Source of the DNA: Phallusia mammillata
Lineage: Eukaryota > Chordata > Ascidiacea > Phlebobranchia > Ascidiidae
Reading direction: 5' to 3'
Length of the DNA stretch: 64,000 nucleotides
Assembly: GCA_003260075.1 (NCBI GenBank)
Contig: QLIY01000341.1
Location: 1,216 to 65,215 of the forward strand
Below are positions 26,143 through 39,100 of this stretch, in pieces. The notes beneath the pieces were generated by a model. The model made no database searches and had not been told where the DNA came from. It saw only the letters and a list, made by a program, of their open reading frames with translations. The first letter of the stretch is position 1. Each line of letters opens with the position of its first letter. Made by a program: the position numbers and the translations under genes.

Positions 26143-27059
26143 CCATTCATGACTAACAGTAGAGGAGGGCGGATGTCCGCTTCAAACGTCTTTGGCGTCT
26201 ATTTCCGGTTAAGTTAGATTATGATGAAACAAACAAACAAACAGGTCTTGTTCTGTTTTTGTATCTGCTTCACATAAACAGGTTAGGCAGGAAAAGACAG
26301 ATAACAAAGTATTTTGATTGGTGTGTCAGGTTTTGTAGAAAATTTTAAGTTGTCAACCGACTATTATGCATTTTGCCAGATATTATATGTAAAACTGTAT
26401 GTTGTACTGGCTTGGGAGACACGATATAGAAGCATTTAAGATGGAAAATCTAAAATCAAGTAAGTGTTGGCATTTAAATACCGTTTACTGTAAGGAATGA
26501 TTGATCGCTACAAGTGTGTATAAACCTCAGCATCAAACCATAATCTGACTCAAGTATAATAATTTTGTCATAATTTGAAAGGTTAGGCAACAAAACATTT
26601 GGTGGTTTCTAAAGGTTTGGTTAACTTCAGTTTTACCAGTTTTAAACAAATGATTGCCTTGAAAGCGTGAAACGTGTCAGAAAAACAAACAAACAAATGC
26701 TTCTGGCGTCTTAGAGTAATCAGGCTTCAGGCGCGTTTAGCTGACAGTTTTTCAACATGTTGGCTTTATCTACGGGCAGTGTAAATGAGGAATAAGTTTG
26801 TTTGTTGTTTGCCAGTTTGCCGTTATGTTTTTATATTATTCTGTCCAGCCGCTTTCTTTTATATCACATTTAGGAAAATTCGTATAAATTATAACGTTTT
26901 TTATTCTTAGTTGATCTATTGAGTTTTGACGGGCTTGGTTTGTATAAAATAAACTATTGCTAGATTATAACAATGTGTCAAACTGAATGATTTTTTTGAA
27001 CTTTTTTACCCGTTGTTTATGTCCCGTTCAGCAAAGGTTTTTAAAGATTGGCAGCAACG
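26143..27059. other. Spacer between two convergent genes
   Basis: About 0.9 kb between the 3' ends of the two membrane-protein genes. It is AT-rich, with short 'aaacaaacaaac' runs, and holds no coding frame or clear transposon. Confidence 0.6.
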
Positions 27060-27065
27060 TTTATT
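27060..27065 (-). other. Polyadenylation signal AATAAA (minus strand)
   Basis: TTTATT on the + strand, 79 bases beyond the stop codon of the ShKT/PEDK membrane protein. It fits the end of that transcript. Confidence 0.6.
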
Positions 27066-27143
27066 AAACAGAAGCAAAGTACAAAATGATGTCATATTAA
27101 TAGAAAACGGAAGTTTATAAATAACTGCGCAATACAAGAAAAA

Positions 27144-30100
27144 TCATTTCTTTTTGCCAAATAGTTTGGGCAATTTGAACCCTTTAGATTTTTTTGGCTT
27201 ATCTTCTGGTTTGTCCTCTGGTTCATCATCTGGTTTGCCCTCTGGTTCATCCTCTGGTTTGTCCTCTGGTTCATCCTCTGGTTTGTCCTCTGGTTCATCA
27301 TCTGGTTTGTCCTCTGGTTTTTCTTCTGGTTCATCATCTGGTTTGTCTTCTGGTTCATCCTCTGGTTCATCGGGGGGGGGGTGTCCTCTGGTTCATCTGG
27401 TTTGTCCTCTGGTTCATCTGGTTTGTCCTCTGGTTCATCTTCAGGATTCTCTGGTTTTTCCTCTGGTTCATCATCTGGTTTGTCTTCAGGATCCTCTGGT
27501 TTGTTTTCTGGTTCATCATCTGGTTTGTCTTCTGGTTCATCCTCTGGTTCATCCTCGGGTTTGTCTTCTGGTTCATCTTCAGGGTCCTTTGGTTCATCTT
27601 CTGGTTCATCTGGTTTATCCTCTGATGCATCTTCAGGATCCTCTGGTTCATCCTCTGGTTCGTCTTCTGGTTTGTCCTCTGGTTCATCTTCGGGGTCCTC
27701 TGGTTTGTCTTCAGGGTCTTCTGGTTTGTCTTCTGGTTCATCCTCTGGTTTGTCTTCTCGTTCATCCTCTGGTTTGTCCTCTGGTTCATACTCTGGTTTG
27801 TCTTCAGGGTCCTCTGGTTTGTTTACAGGGTCCTCTGGGGGGGGGGGGCTCTGGTTCATCCTCTGGTTTGTCTTCAGGGTCCTCTGGTTTGTTTACAGGG
27901 TCCTCTGGTTTGTCTTCTGGTTCATCCTCTGGTTTGTCCTCTGGTCCATCTTCAGGATCCTCTGGTTCATCTTCTGGTTCGTCTTCTGGTTCATCCTCTG
28001 GTTTGTCTTCAGGGTCCTCTGGTTCATCTTCTGGTTCATCTGGTTTATCCTCTGGTGCATCTTCAGGATCCTCTGGTGCATCTTCAGGATCCTCTGGTTC
28101 ATCTTCTGGTTTGTCTTCTGGTTCGTCTTCTGGTTTATCCTCTGGTTTGTCTTCTGGTTCATCTTCTGGTTCATCTGGTTTATCCTCTGGTGCATCTTCA
28201 GGATCCTCTGGTGCATCTTCNNNNNNNNNNNNNNNNNNNNNNNNNNNNNNNNNNNNNNNNNNNNNNNNNNNNNNNNNNNNNNNNNNNNNNNNNNNNNNNN
28301 NNNNNNNNNNNNNNNNNNNNNNNNNNNNNNNNNNNNNNNNNNNNNNNNNNNNNNNNNNNNNNNNNNNNNNNNNNNNNNNNNNNNNNNNNNNNNNNAGTAG
28401 AGGGGATGGGCGACTGTAAGGATCAACTTCCTCTGGCCTCGGGATCGACTTCTGTTGTTGTGGAGGGATCGGAGGAGGTCGGCTTCTGTCCCCGGGAAAC
28501 AGGTAAGGATTTCTCGGCGCAAAACTGTCGTAGCTCGGTTCATATGCTGCGCAAGTTGAACAGCTGGGGGGGGGGGGTGGTTTGTCCTCTGGTACATCTT
28601 CTGGTTTGTCCTGTGGTTTGTCCTCTGGTACATCTGGCTTGTCTTTTGGTTTTTCCTCTGGTTTATCTTTAGGATTTTCTGGTTTTGCGTCTGGTAAGGG
28701 GGGGGGGCTGGTACATCTTCTGGTTTGTCCTGTGGTTTGTCCTCTGTTTCATCTGGCTTGTCTTTTGATTTTTCCTCTGGTTTATCTTTAGGATTTTCTG
28801 GTTTTGCGTCTGGTAAGCTTGTGTCATCCATCGGTTTGTCGTTGTTTGTTGGATTGCTCGACTTTTGTTTTGGTTCTGAAGTTTTCTTTCCCTTTGAAGG
28901 TTTCGATTTACTTCGTTTCTTCGGATCTTTTGATTTTTCCTTCTTTGTCGGTTTCTTTTCATTTGGATTCCTGACCACATTCACTTCCGGCGGATTCCGG
29001 CGGGGTTTGCTTGATGAGGGGTTAGTTTGGGGTGTTGGAGCTGAACCGGCCACAACCCCATGGGGCAGAGGAGTAAAGCTAGGGTAGGGATTTCCCTTTT
29101 CCTGGGCTTTTAGCAAATCGTTCAAATATTTTGCGAGCAGAAGTTGGTGGTGGGCATCGTCCTCAGTCCGGCGGTCGAATCCTGCATCCAGTTGCTTCTT
29201 GGGAGGAGTGGGATCTCTGTAGATCTTCTCCTCCCGTGGCTGTGAATCTTTGCGTGGTCTTGTGGATGGGCGACTGTAAGGATCAACTTCCTCTGGCCTC
29301 GGGATCGACTTCTGTTGTTGTAGAGGGATCGGAGGAGGTCGGCTTCTGTCCCCGGGAAACAGATAAGGATTTCTCGGAGCAAAACTGTCGTAGCTCGGTT
29401 CATATGCTGCGCAAGTTGAACAGCTGCAAAGAATAACAACAATGAAGAACCACCGTCATATTCCAGTTGAGAAACAATGACAATTTTAAAGTATATTGTT
29501 GGCAAATGCAAAGAATAGTTTAAGCTTGAGTAAAAGTAATGAAAAAAGTTGAACATCTCCAAAGAGAAACAAAAACATAGAACCACTGACACGTACATCC
29601 TTTAAGAAAGAAAGAAGCGACGAAACAGTGTTGAGGTATAAAAAGAAGTTTCAGTTTCAGTGAAAGTGATGGAAAATAACAACATTACCTCGTGTATGAC
29701 ATTGAGTCGCAGTCGCTGTCGCAACTTATGGTCGATTCCATGTCAGTTTCGCCCCCCAGTGGCCGACTGTGTCTCGAGCAGTAACCGCTAGGCGGCGCTG
29801 ATGATTCGAGCTCCGGGATTTGACCTGGATTGAAGCAGAAAACTCGGTTTAATTGTCGCGTTTTACAAACCCACTACTTAGCTTCTATAGATAAGCTGTT
29901 GCTGCCAGGCATTTACCATGCACTGTACTACGCGCATTCCGTGTTATTTACCCTGATCAAGGCGACCTGTATAGGACGTCGAAACGTCGGAATCAGAATG
30001 CATTTGCCAGAAGATCTCTATTAACTTGATACTCGGCTGTTACTCACCCATTTTCAGGAGTTGTTCGAGTTTTGCGAGTCCGTCGTTCAGCTTCGCAATG

Positions 30101-33100
30101 TCTCCTGACGTCAGAGAGTTTTTGATCGGAATCGACGCGCTTTCGTCACTTCTATGACGTGGTGGCGGTTGTGACATCATCAGAGGTCTGACGTCATTGG
30201 GGGGTTTTCCCCTGGCAAAGGTACAGACGAGACTGAAGCAGGTTTCCATCACTTTGAGCGCGTTTTGTGTGAAAGCCGCCACAAAAGATGCGATGTCCTG
30301 TGGAACAATTTGACTTTCACCGCCAGTGTAATAATTCCTACATCATCTATACCAGTGGTTCTTAACCCTTTTCCCCCCCTTAGGAATGCGTGCACCCCTG
30401 GTTAAGAACCCCTGATCTATACGGACCCAAACACAGAAAACATGAAACAAACTAGACGGTGGAAATTAATTGTTGATGTTTGTTATCAGGTATTCTGGAT
30501 TCTTGTCACTTTTTTGCTCATTCAACATTTTAGTTATACTTCTGAATTATACATTTTTCTGTATTGGCTGTGGTTTAAGCTATAGATTGAATACGTTCAT
30601 AATTCACACGGGAACAAAAGCGGCCAGTCCCACCGGAAGCAGTTTTTACGTCACTCACCTGTTTCCGGAGCACTTCCTTGTTCCTCTCGAGTTGAAACGA
30701 CATGTCAAGTAGTTGTTTGACCAGCGCATATATCTTCTCACAAAACTCCTTTGCATCCTTCCTGTTGGTTCTGGATAAATGAGATTGATCCGAAACGAAA
30801 CTTCGCGATAATTTCGCGGTCAGATTCGTCGCCGCTTGCGTCGCGAGTAGAATATTCGTTTGTCTGTCAACAATGCAAAACAATCGCTCAAACAAACGAA
30901 TCCGTAAACCATCGGCGACTGTGACGTCACTTACAGTCTCGGATCGATGACGTCACGCATGACGTGATGAATCTGACGTACGAGTTTCGTTGATGTCACC
31001 GCGTCGGTCATCTTTTCGTTCATCGCCATGGAAACGTGTTGCCTAGCGACGTCGAGTATTTTGTTGATTTTCGAATTGTAGCGTTTAGTGTCGATTTCTT
31101 CCATCGAAGAGAGTAAGGTCTACAACGAAATCCAGAAATTGACAAAGTGATGTGGTTTAATAGACAAAACCGTTTCATAGGAGGGTATACAACAAAAAAT
31201 TGGAGAAATAGCTTTATGGTTGACCCCAGAAAGCTGGTTCACAGGCGCTACATGCACAGCCATGCATGTTGTGACTAGTTTAACTCATACGTACAATGGT
31301 TGACTGCATAAAATTGGCTCATGAACGCTAGATGCTAATTTATAAACAGTATAAATGAAGTGGTGCATGAGAAAAGAAATTATTGAATCCAAAACTACAT
31401 GTTTGACTGCATGAAACTGGATAATGTGGTGTTTAACAGTATAAGCGAAGTCGTGCATGATAGTAGCGGTTTTCCTAACCCGAACCTTCATAGTGATCCT
31501 CTGCGTCTTCCTGCTGGGCATCGTCTTCGATCTTCTCATTTGTTTCTGATCGTTTGAACGCTGGGATCGCAAACTCTGTGGTTCGTGTTTGGGCTTTGAT
31601 ATGGTCCGCGCCTGATGGTACTTGTTGGGGTTAGAAGGACTCCTGGGGAAAAGTTTCGGTTCAGGAGGAGGTAAATCGTAGATCGGCTGTCGCTCCTCGT
31701 GTGAACGCTGCAAACAAAAGAAACCGAATAAAACCTAAAATGTTCGAATTGTTTGTCACACAATTATGACGTAACAATCACCTGATGATGTGAATGTTCT
31801 ATGACATCGTCGTCTTGAAACTCGCGCGCATTCTGCAGCAATCCTTCCAGCTCAGCAAGTTTCGTCTTCAAATCGCGAACGACCTTTAAACACGTCAAGG
31901 TCGTTAGTCACGTGACTGATCTTTTAATGAGGAAGACAAACCTTCTTCTGGCTCCTGATGTCGTGGGGATCTTCATCCTCATCCCAACCATCTCGGATCG
32001 ACTCGGGAGGATCGGGAAAACCAAGATCCCGGGAAGTCTGAGAAGATAATGATTTTATCATTATTGTTAACACTAGGTGGAATGTGAGGGTTAAAACCAG
32101 GGTTTCGGCTGATGCTAGATTAAGTGGTCGCCGTTTCTAAATTCTGGTTTGTTTGAACAAACTTTGTGAACTCTATATGTTGTCTGGGGGTCGAAGCAAA
32201 GTAGGAGGTTGCCATTAAAAACTTTGCACAGACTTAGCTGAGGTAGTGTGTGAGGGTCAAAACCAGGGTTGCGGTTACTGATACCACATAAAATTAGTCT
32301 TCGTTTTCGAATGCCGGTTTGCTTGAACAAACTTTGTAAGTACTGGGTGGTCTCTTTGAGTCAAAGTAAGAGGTTGCCATTACAAACTGTGGTCAGCGGG
32401 GGGGGGGTTTAAACAAACTTTGTGAGCACTGGGTAGTCTCTTTGAGTCAAAGTAAGAGGTTGCCATTACAAACTGTGGTCAGCACACACTTAACTGATCG
32501 CACTCAAGCAAATGGTTTTACTTACGACTTGGTTGAGAGAGCGACTCCTCATGAAGGCTGGCTGCATGTTACGATCCAGGGGATGCGTTTGTTCGCCCAC
32601 GTTTGAAACACTGTCGGTTGGTTGAATCGACATCGCGTCAACGTAACCGGTTAATCTAGAACCAAATATTGTTTAAACAAACGGGTGAAGTAGTTTAGGT
32701 TCTGTGTCGTTGGTTTTAGCTTGTTGTTGTTTTATTTTCATTTTATTTTTTGTTCCTAATGCATGTTTATACAGAAACCGACGATGCCCAAGGCAAAATA
32801 TATATTCTTAAGCATTATCGACTGATTCTTGCTTCTTTGGAAACTTGTTTTCATATTTAGAATCAAGCAAACGAGCGGCTGCACACGATTCGCGGCGTTG
32901 TCAATGGTGACGCCATAGAGTATGATAAAGGGAAAAGTTTCTTCTTTTATCGTGCAGTTTAAGCGTGAAATTGGGATCAAAATTTTTGACGTTAGGGGGG
33001 GGGGAAGGGAAAAGTTTCTTCTTTTATCTTGCAGTTTAAGCGTGAAATTGGGATCAAAATTTTTGACGTTAAGGGACTTGACCCCTCCAAAAGTGAAACA

Positions 33101-36100
33101 TTCAACAATAAACTTTAAATTGTGCCCCCATAATCTATAAACTTCTGGTTGATTCAACGATTTTGATATTAAGGGAAGACCCAATCTATCAGTATTGAAC
33201 ACAACATATATGTGTAGGGGCGGGGGATCCCCTCTAGGTGCTTTTCACCAACACTTGCTTCTTACTTGTTGTAATATTCCTCGAGTTCTGACTTCTGCGC
33301 GACGAGATGATCCATCCACTCTCCCAGGATGCTCACAATCCCTGTCGCCTCCGAATCTGCGTGGCTCGGATGACGATCGTCCTGATGACTAGTGTTGCTC
33401 TCATCCGATTCAGAGCTCCTACAAAAACACATGGTTATTGCTGTTACTGGATCTGCCGAGTTTTATTTCTTTTGTTGCAATCGATCAAGTTTAGTTCTCC
33501 AGACATTTGCATCTTCGGAGTTTTGGTTATTTCTGTCATTTGGATTTGAAAAACACGTGGTTCTTTCCTATTATTGGATTTGACAAGTTTTAATTAAAAT
33601 TATTTTTGCAGCCTTTTTCTTTGTTAGAAACCATCAAGTTTAATTGGCCAAACTTCAGCAATTTTTCAGGTTTTCTGGTAACTTTGGTTTCAAACTAATT
33701 GACTCGAAGGTTTCTGTAGTTGCAAACGATCAAGTTTTGTGGGGGGGGGGACTTCGGAGTTTTGGTTATTTCTGTTATTTGGATTCGAACAACACGTGGT
33801 TCTTTCCTATTATTGGATTTGACAAGTTTTAATTAAAATTATTTTTGCGGCCTTTTCTTTGTTAGAAACCAGCATCAAGTTTAGTTGGCCGAACTTTAGC
33901 AATTTTTCAGGTTTTTTGGTTACTTTGGTTTCTAACTAATTGACTCGAAGGTTTCTGTAGTTGCAAACGATCAAGTTTTGTTGCTCAGGTGTTCGCAATT
34001 TCGGAGTTTTTTAGTAACTGAACTTTAGTTGCTGCTCAGATTTTAGCAATTTTGCAAGTTTTTTTTGGTAATTTTGGTTTTAAATTAACTTACTCTGATG
34101 TTTGTGGCGCTGGTTCATCGACGCCTCCATCCGTCTCGCTGTGTTGCGACCCAGTAGATGGCGGTACAGAGTTTGTGCGTGGTTTGTTGGTGGTTTGACC
34201 GGTGGTTGGGTGAGGACTTTGACTGCGCGGGTCTGCAAGTAATCAAGATACGTTGTTTTTACATCAGTGACAAATAGTACAGTTTTAGCCGATTATTCAA
34301 GGATTTGTACGATAGTTGAACGAGCCATTCTGTTTGCTGAATTTGTAACAGATTCCCTCAGAGTAACATGTGGTTTTTCAACCCACGGCCTTTAAAACCG
34401 GCAAACCAGCAAAGTGCAGTAGAATTGCAACAAGCAAACAAATATGTTTTTCTGCTCACAAATGCTCTGAATTGGTGAAAGCAACAAGTGCTTTTTCGGT
34501 AATCGGTGTGAAACTGTATAATCGTATTTTGGACCGGTAATCGTTTCGGCATTTGAAGTAAATTCACAAAATATATTTTATATTATATAGAATGTAAGAA
34601 CAATCAATTTTTTTCTGCTGACCTGCGTTCCGCTGTATTCCCCCCTCCTCAACCGGTACAGCAGGCAAACTTCGATAGTTGCGTGGTTCGCTGTTTAAGG
34701 AAATACCCGTGGTTGCGTCCTGAAATTGGTAGTGACATGATTTAGTAGGTAGTGACGATTTAAACTCACATTGCAATGACGTGAACATTGACGCCATACA
34801 CTTACGTCATCAGGGTCGGTGGGGGGAGGGGGTGCAGGGGCTCGTCGTGTACGTCGCTTCTGCTCATCCGATATATAAGGAAGATTTTCGTAAGTTTGTT
34901 CTGTGAAATCAGTTTGTTAATCTTACTTGTTGTGTTGCTACTTGTCAAAGACCTTTGTATAAACGAGTAGCAAAAAAACTAAAGTAAACTTGAAATAACT
35001 CGGGTGCTTGGTTGAAATTTCCAGGAGGCTGTGCCCAATGTTTCATTTGAGCTTTTTGATAATGGATTTGTCATTTTAAAAGCAGAAACAGGTTTTGTTA
35101 CAGCTTAGGATGTCCAAGTCTGTAAATCGTGTTCAGAAGTTAACGCTGAAATGATTGTCCATGCAAATTAAACTCGCAGGAAATAAATGATAGGTAAAAC
35201 TTAAATTATCGGGATCAGCCCTGAAGCGTGTATGCAGACCAGCGGTCACGGCACACTCATATAGAAATAATGTTTTTCTAGCCTACGCCTTGCCATGTGT
35301 TGGTGGATACTTGGTGGCCGGCTGGTTCGGTATAACGCCTTTAATGGGCCTGGCGTACTGTGATTTAAAACTTATATTTGATTCAATAAATTTTCACTGA
35401 AACACGAACCTTGTCCAGGTGGAGGAGGTGGGGCTTTCCGCTTCAAAGTGTCGCTCTGATTTCGAGCCAAGTTCACGTTTTTCTGGAACGAAAAACACAA
35501 ATTTAAAATAATCTGCGCAAACTGTTTAAAGTTAGTAAATGTATTAATTTAATGTGAAAACACTGGACACTCAATATATTTTTGTTTTTGGACACTGATG
35601 ATGCTTATAAAAGCGAAATTCTTTTATTGGTGAAAATAGCGGCCCAAACAGACGTAAAAAGCGACATGCTTTATTATTTCAAACGTTTCGGCAAATGCTC
35701 ATGCCGTCAACAGTGAAATTCTTTTGTTTTGTAAAACAAAAAAATACAGGAAATAATTTCGTGTTTTCACTTTTAAATTCCTGCTGTTTATGGTTTTCAC
35801 TGTTGAAAAAAAAACGTGTTGAACTTACAATGGTTTGTCGGTTGTTAGGTCGCGTCATTGATGACGACTTGGTGAGGTCATTCTGGACCCATGACGTGTT
35901 GTTCTCTGATTGGCCAGGTAGATTTGAGTTCCTGTTTACAAACATTGTTTATTTCTCCCACCAGTTCAGAGTTAGATTCTACAAACCTGTTCAGCCCATC
36001 TTCCACGTAGCAATCGTTCGTCCACCCCTCATTGTTGTGCTCCCCCCACATAGAGGTCGGGTACTGAAAAAAATATGGATGATAGGTTTGTGGGGGGGGG

Positions 36101-39100
36101 GCATATTCGGCTTGCAGTTAAAATGCAACTACGTTGGTTTAACTCGTGGTTAAAACGGGGGGGGGGGTTGTACAAACCTGTTCAGCCCATCTTCCACGTA
36201 ACAATCGTTCGTCCACCCCTCATTGTTGTGCTCTCCCCACATAGAGGTCGGGTACTGAAAAAAATATGGATGATAGGTTTGTGGAAAGGGGCAGGGGAAA
36301 TCACTGCGGACTTTGAAAAGGCTTAAAGAGCTTGCAGTTCAGCCGCAACTGTCAATTGGTCGGAGCCTGATTCGCAAATGGTATTCGGTTAAGCTTGCAG
36401 TTAAAATGCAACTACGTTGGTTTAACTCGTGGTTAAAACGAAACTAACTAAGTATTAGCCAGATACATTAGAAGCAAAAAAGAAGAATAGAGTAAATTTC
36501 AGTGGACTTTACAGCAAGGATAAAGAAACTAAGACACAAACCCTTGTTGGACAAACATAAACTCAAAAACAGAAGCAACAATTTTGGTTCTGCTGTGTGA
36601 TTGCACTAATTCGCTTTTGTTGAAACTGAGGAACTAAGGTTTGTCCGATGGCTTGTGGGAAAATCTCACCGGAACTTGTTGGTTGGATAAATTTGATCTC
36701 TGGAATCTCAATCTGTTCTTCTCCATCTTCCTCTCCTTCCTCTTCTTCTTGCAGCAGAAGTAGAGGACTGTTGCTCCGATGAAGAGAGCCAGGAGGAAGA
36801 TCACGATGAGGATCACTCCCCACATCGGGATCGCAGGAGCAGGATCAGATGAGGAGTTTCTAAAGAAGATGCCGAATGGGTTGAAAACTTTGACCTTTTC
36901 CAATTAGGTGAAACATGGTTCAAAATTCAACGGTAAAAAATCCACGGCAGTCAGGCAGAATAAGTTAACAAAACAGTTATAGGAATTTACCATCAAAGCT
37001 TACAAATAACTGTGAGGGACATCGTACCGGTACCGATGGGGGGGGGGGTTAACAAAACAGTTATAGGAATTTCCCATCAAAGCTTACAAATAACTGTGAG
37101 GGACATCGTACCGGTACCGATATAGTTTGACGAGGACGAAAAAAGTTTATCTGTTTAAGTTTTTCTTTTACTATTTGACTTGTCGCTTGACTGGTCAGAT
37201 TTGAAGAAAATTTTTACGTGAAAACACTAGATCAGTCGCAGTATTTTTTAGGGTTGGGCATTTGACCGGTCAAANTGACTTGTCACTTGACTGGTCAGAT
37301 TTGAAGAAAATTTTTACGTGAAAACACTAGATCAGTCGCAGTATTTTTATTGTTTTACAAAACAAATTCATTTCAGTTTTATAAGCAGCGTCAGTGACAG
37401 ACATTTGTTTCCCTACTCCGCGCTTATCCTTCCGTCCGTGTATGTATAAATGTAGTTTCAGCAGTCACGAATTAATGTCCCTGAATCGTCGCAGTCTTTG
37501 ATTTACCTGCTAGGAGATTTCATTCATAAGGAAAGGTTTACTGCGTCACTTACTGGTCATTGTTGTATATGTTGTTGTTGTTTAAATTGTTGTTGTTTAG
37601 ATTGTTGTTGTTGTTCAGATTGTTGTTCAAGGGAAACAAGCTTCTTGGGGGCTGTGGGTTGTTGGGAACGGCGAATAGAGGAGGACGGGGGTTTCCCTGA
37701 TTGGGGATAGCTGGGGCTGAAACACAACGTTGCACATTTAGTTAAAACTAGCACATTCAAACGCTTCAAACTTTTCCATCCTCACGTCAGGATCTAAACC
37801 TCGACTTGTTTGTGAGTGTCACAAACTTATTTACATCGTATGTATGTCTTGGTACAAATTGGTAGTGCGTGGATACGGCACAAGTGGCTGATGGCAGCAT
37901 GCCGGTGACTGTCCGTGTCTTTCCTGAGGCGCACGTTTTGTTCTGCACCTTGCAGTTTTTTGACTTGTTTTTGTTGCGCCAGTCATTCTGTTTTGGAAAC
38001 TGTACTGTGTGGACCTTGCTTTAAAAAACGAAAATATTGGCTTTGAAACTGACTGAAAGCTTATGGGTATCAGCCGAAAAGCTTTTGTTTCAAATATTCG
38101 CGTACAAGACCGTATTATAAGCGCGACAGTGAGTAACAGCTAATCACTGTAGGACCGGGTAGTTTTTTTTCTTTCAAATGTTGCCAAAGCCATAGAGAAA
38201 CTTTCCACTGTCACTGTTTAAAATTAATAGTTCTACGAAGACACCAACACAACACAACAAAAGATGTTACCGTAAAAATATCAGTAACAAGCTGTTTACA
38301 AAAAAAAAGTTTACGGTAAAATGAAACGTCTTCTGGTTTAAAATCTGCTTATTATTCAAAATATAAGAAAGTAACATTGGACTGTCGTTGCATATGATGT
38401 TGTTGCCAGGCATATTTCATAAACTTTTCATTTTGTTCCAGCCAAATATGAACAAAACATCCGACGTTTCGACGTCTTACATGGGTCGTCTTCATTACGA
38501 TAACGTCAGCTTCCCAACACACCCAATATTTACAATTAGTTTTACATAAGGGTGCTGTGATTATAAGCGTAGCATGTTGAGCTTGAGAATCGACTTTGAA
38601 AATGATTCATCTTGTTTATAGTTAAAATATGTTTCTTAGTCATACAAAGTTAACAGGGAAACTTTCCGCTGTCACTGTCTAACATTATAGACGTTTTGAC
38701 GTCTTATACGGGTCGTCTTCCAGCTACCCAAAACACCCATGTTACTGCCTAACATTAAAATTTCTACAGGGACAGTGAAGTTACAAACCTGTCTGGCACT
38801 TCTGGCAAGTTTTCCTGCACATTTCGAGTTCGTAATTCTCCAGCAAACTGCATTTGTTGTTGACTTGAGCGAGAGCTTGGATGCAGAATGTCGAACCTCC
38901 CTTATCAACACACGAACCATCTACACAAGCAACAGTAAGTAAAAGAGACTGAGAATAAAAAATGATTTCCAAGTAATCAGTCAATGAAGTTTTTGTCATA
39001 AACAGTGATCGTCAATGACCATGCTGTCTGTTGGAGGAGCTGATATTGTTCAATATAATCCCTCTCAGGTAGGTAAAGTAATGTTAATGGAACTGTATTT

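Noticed and set aside
27154-28419. Long Ser/Gly-rich + strand frame opposite the PEDK exon
   Set aside because: It is the antisense shadow of the PEDK repeat. The minus strand links in phase to unique exons, a stop codon and a poly(A) signal.
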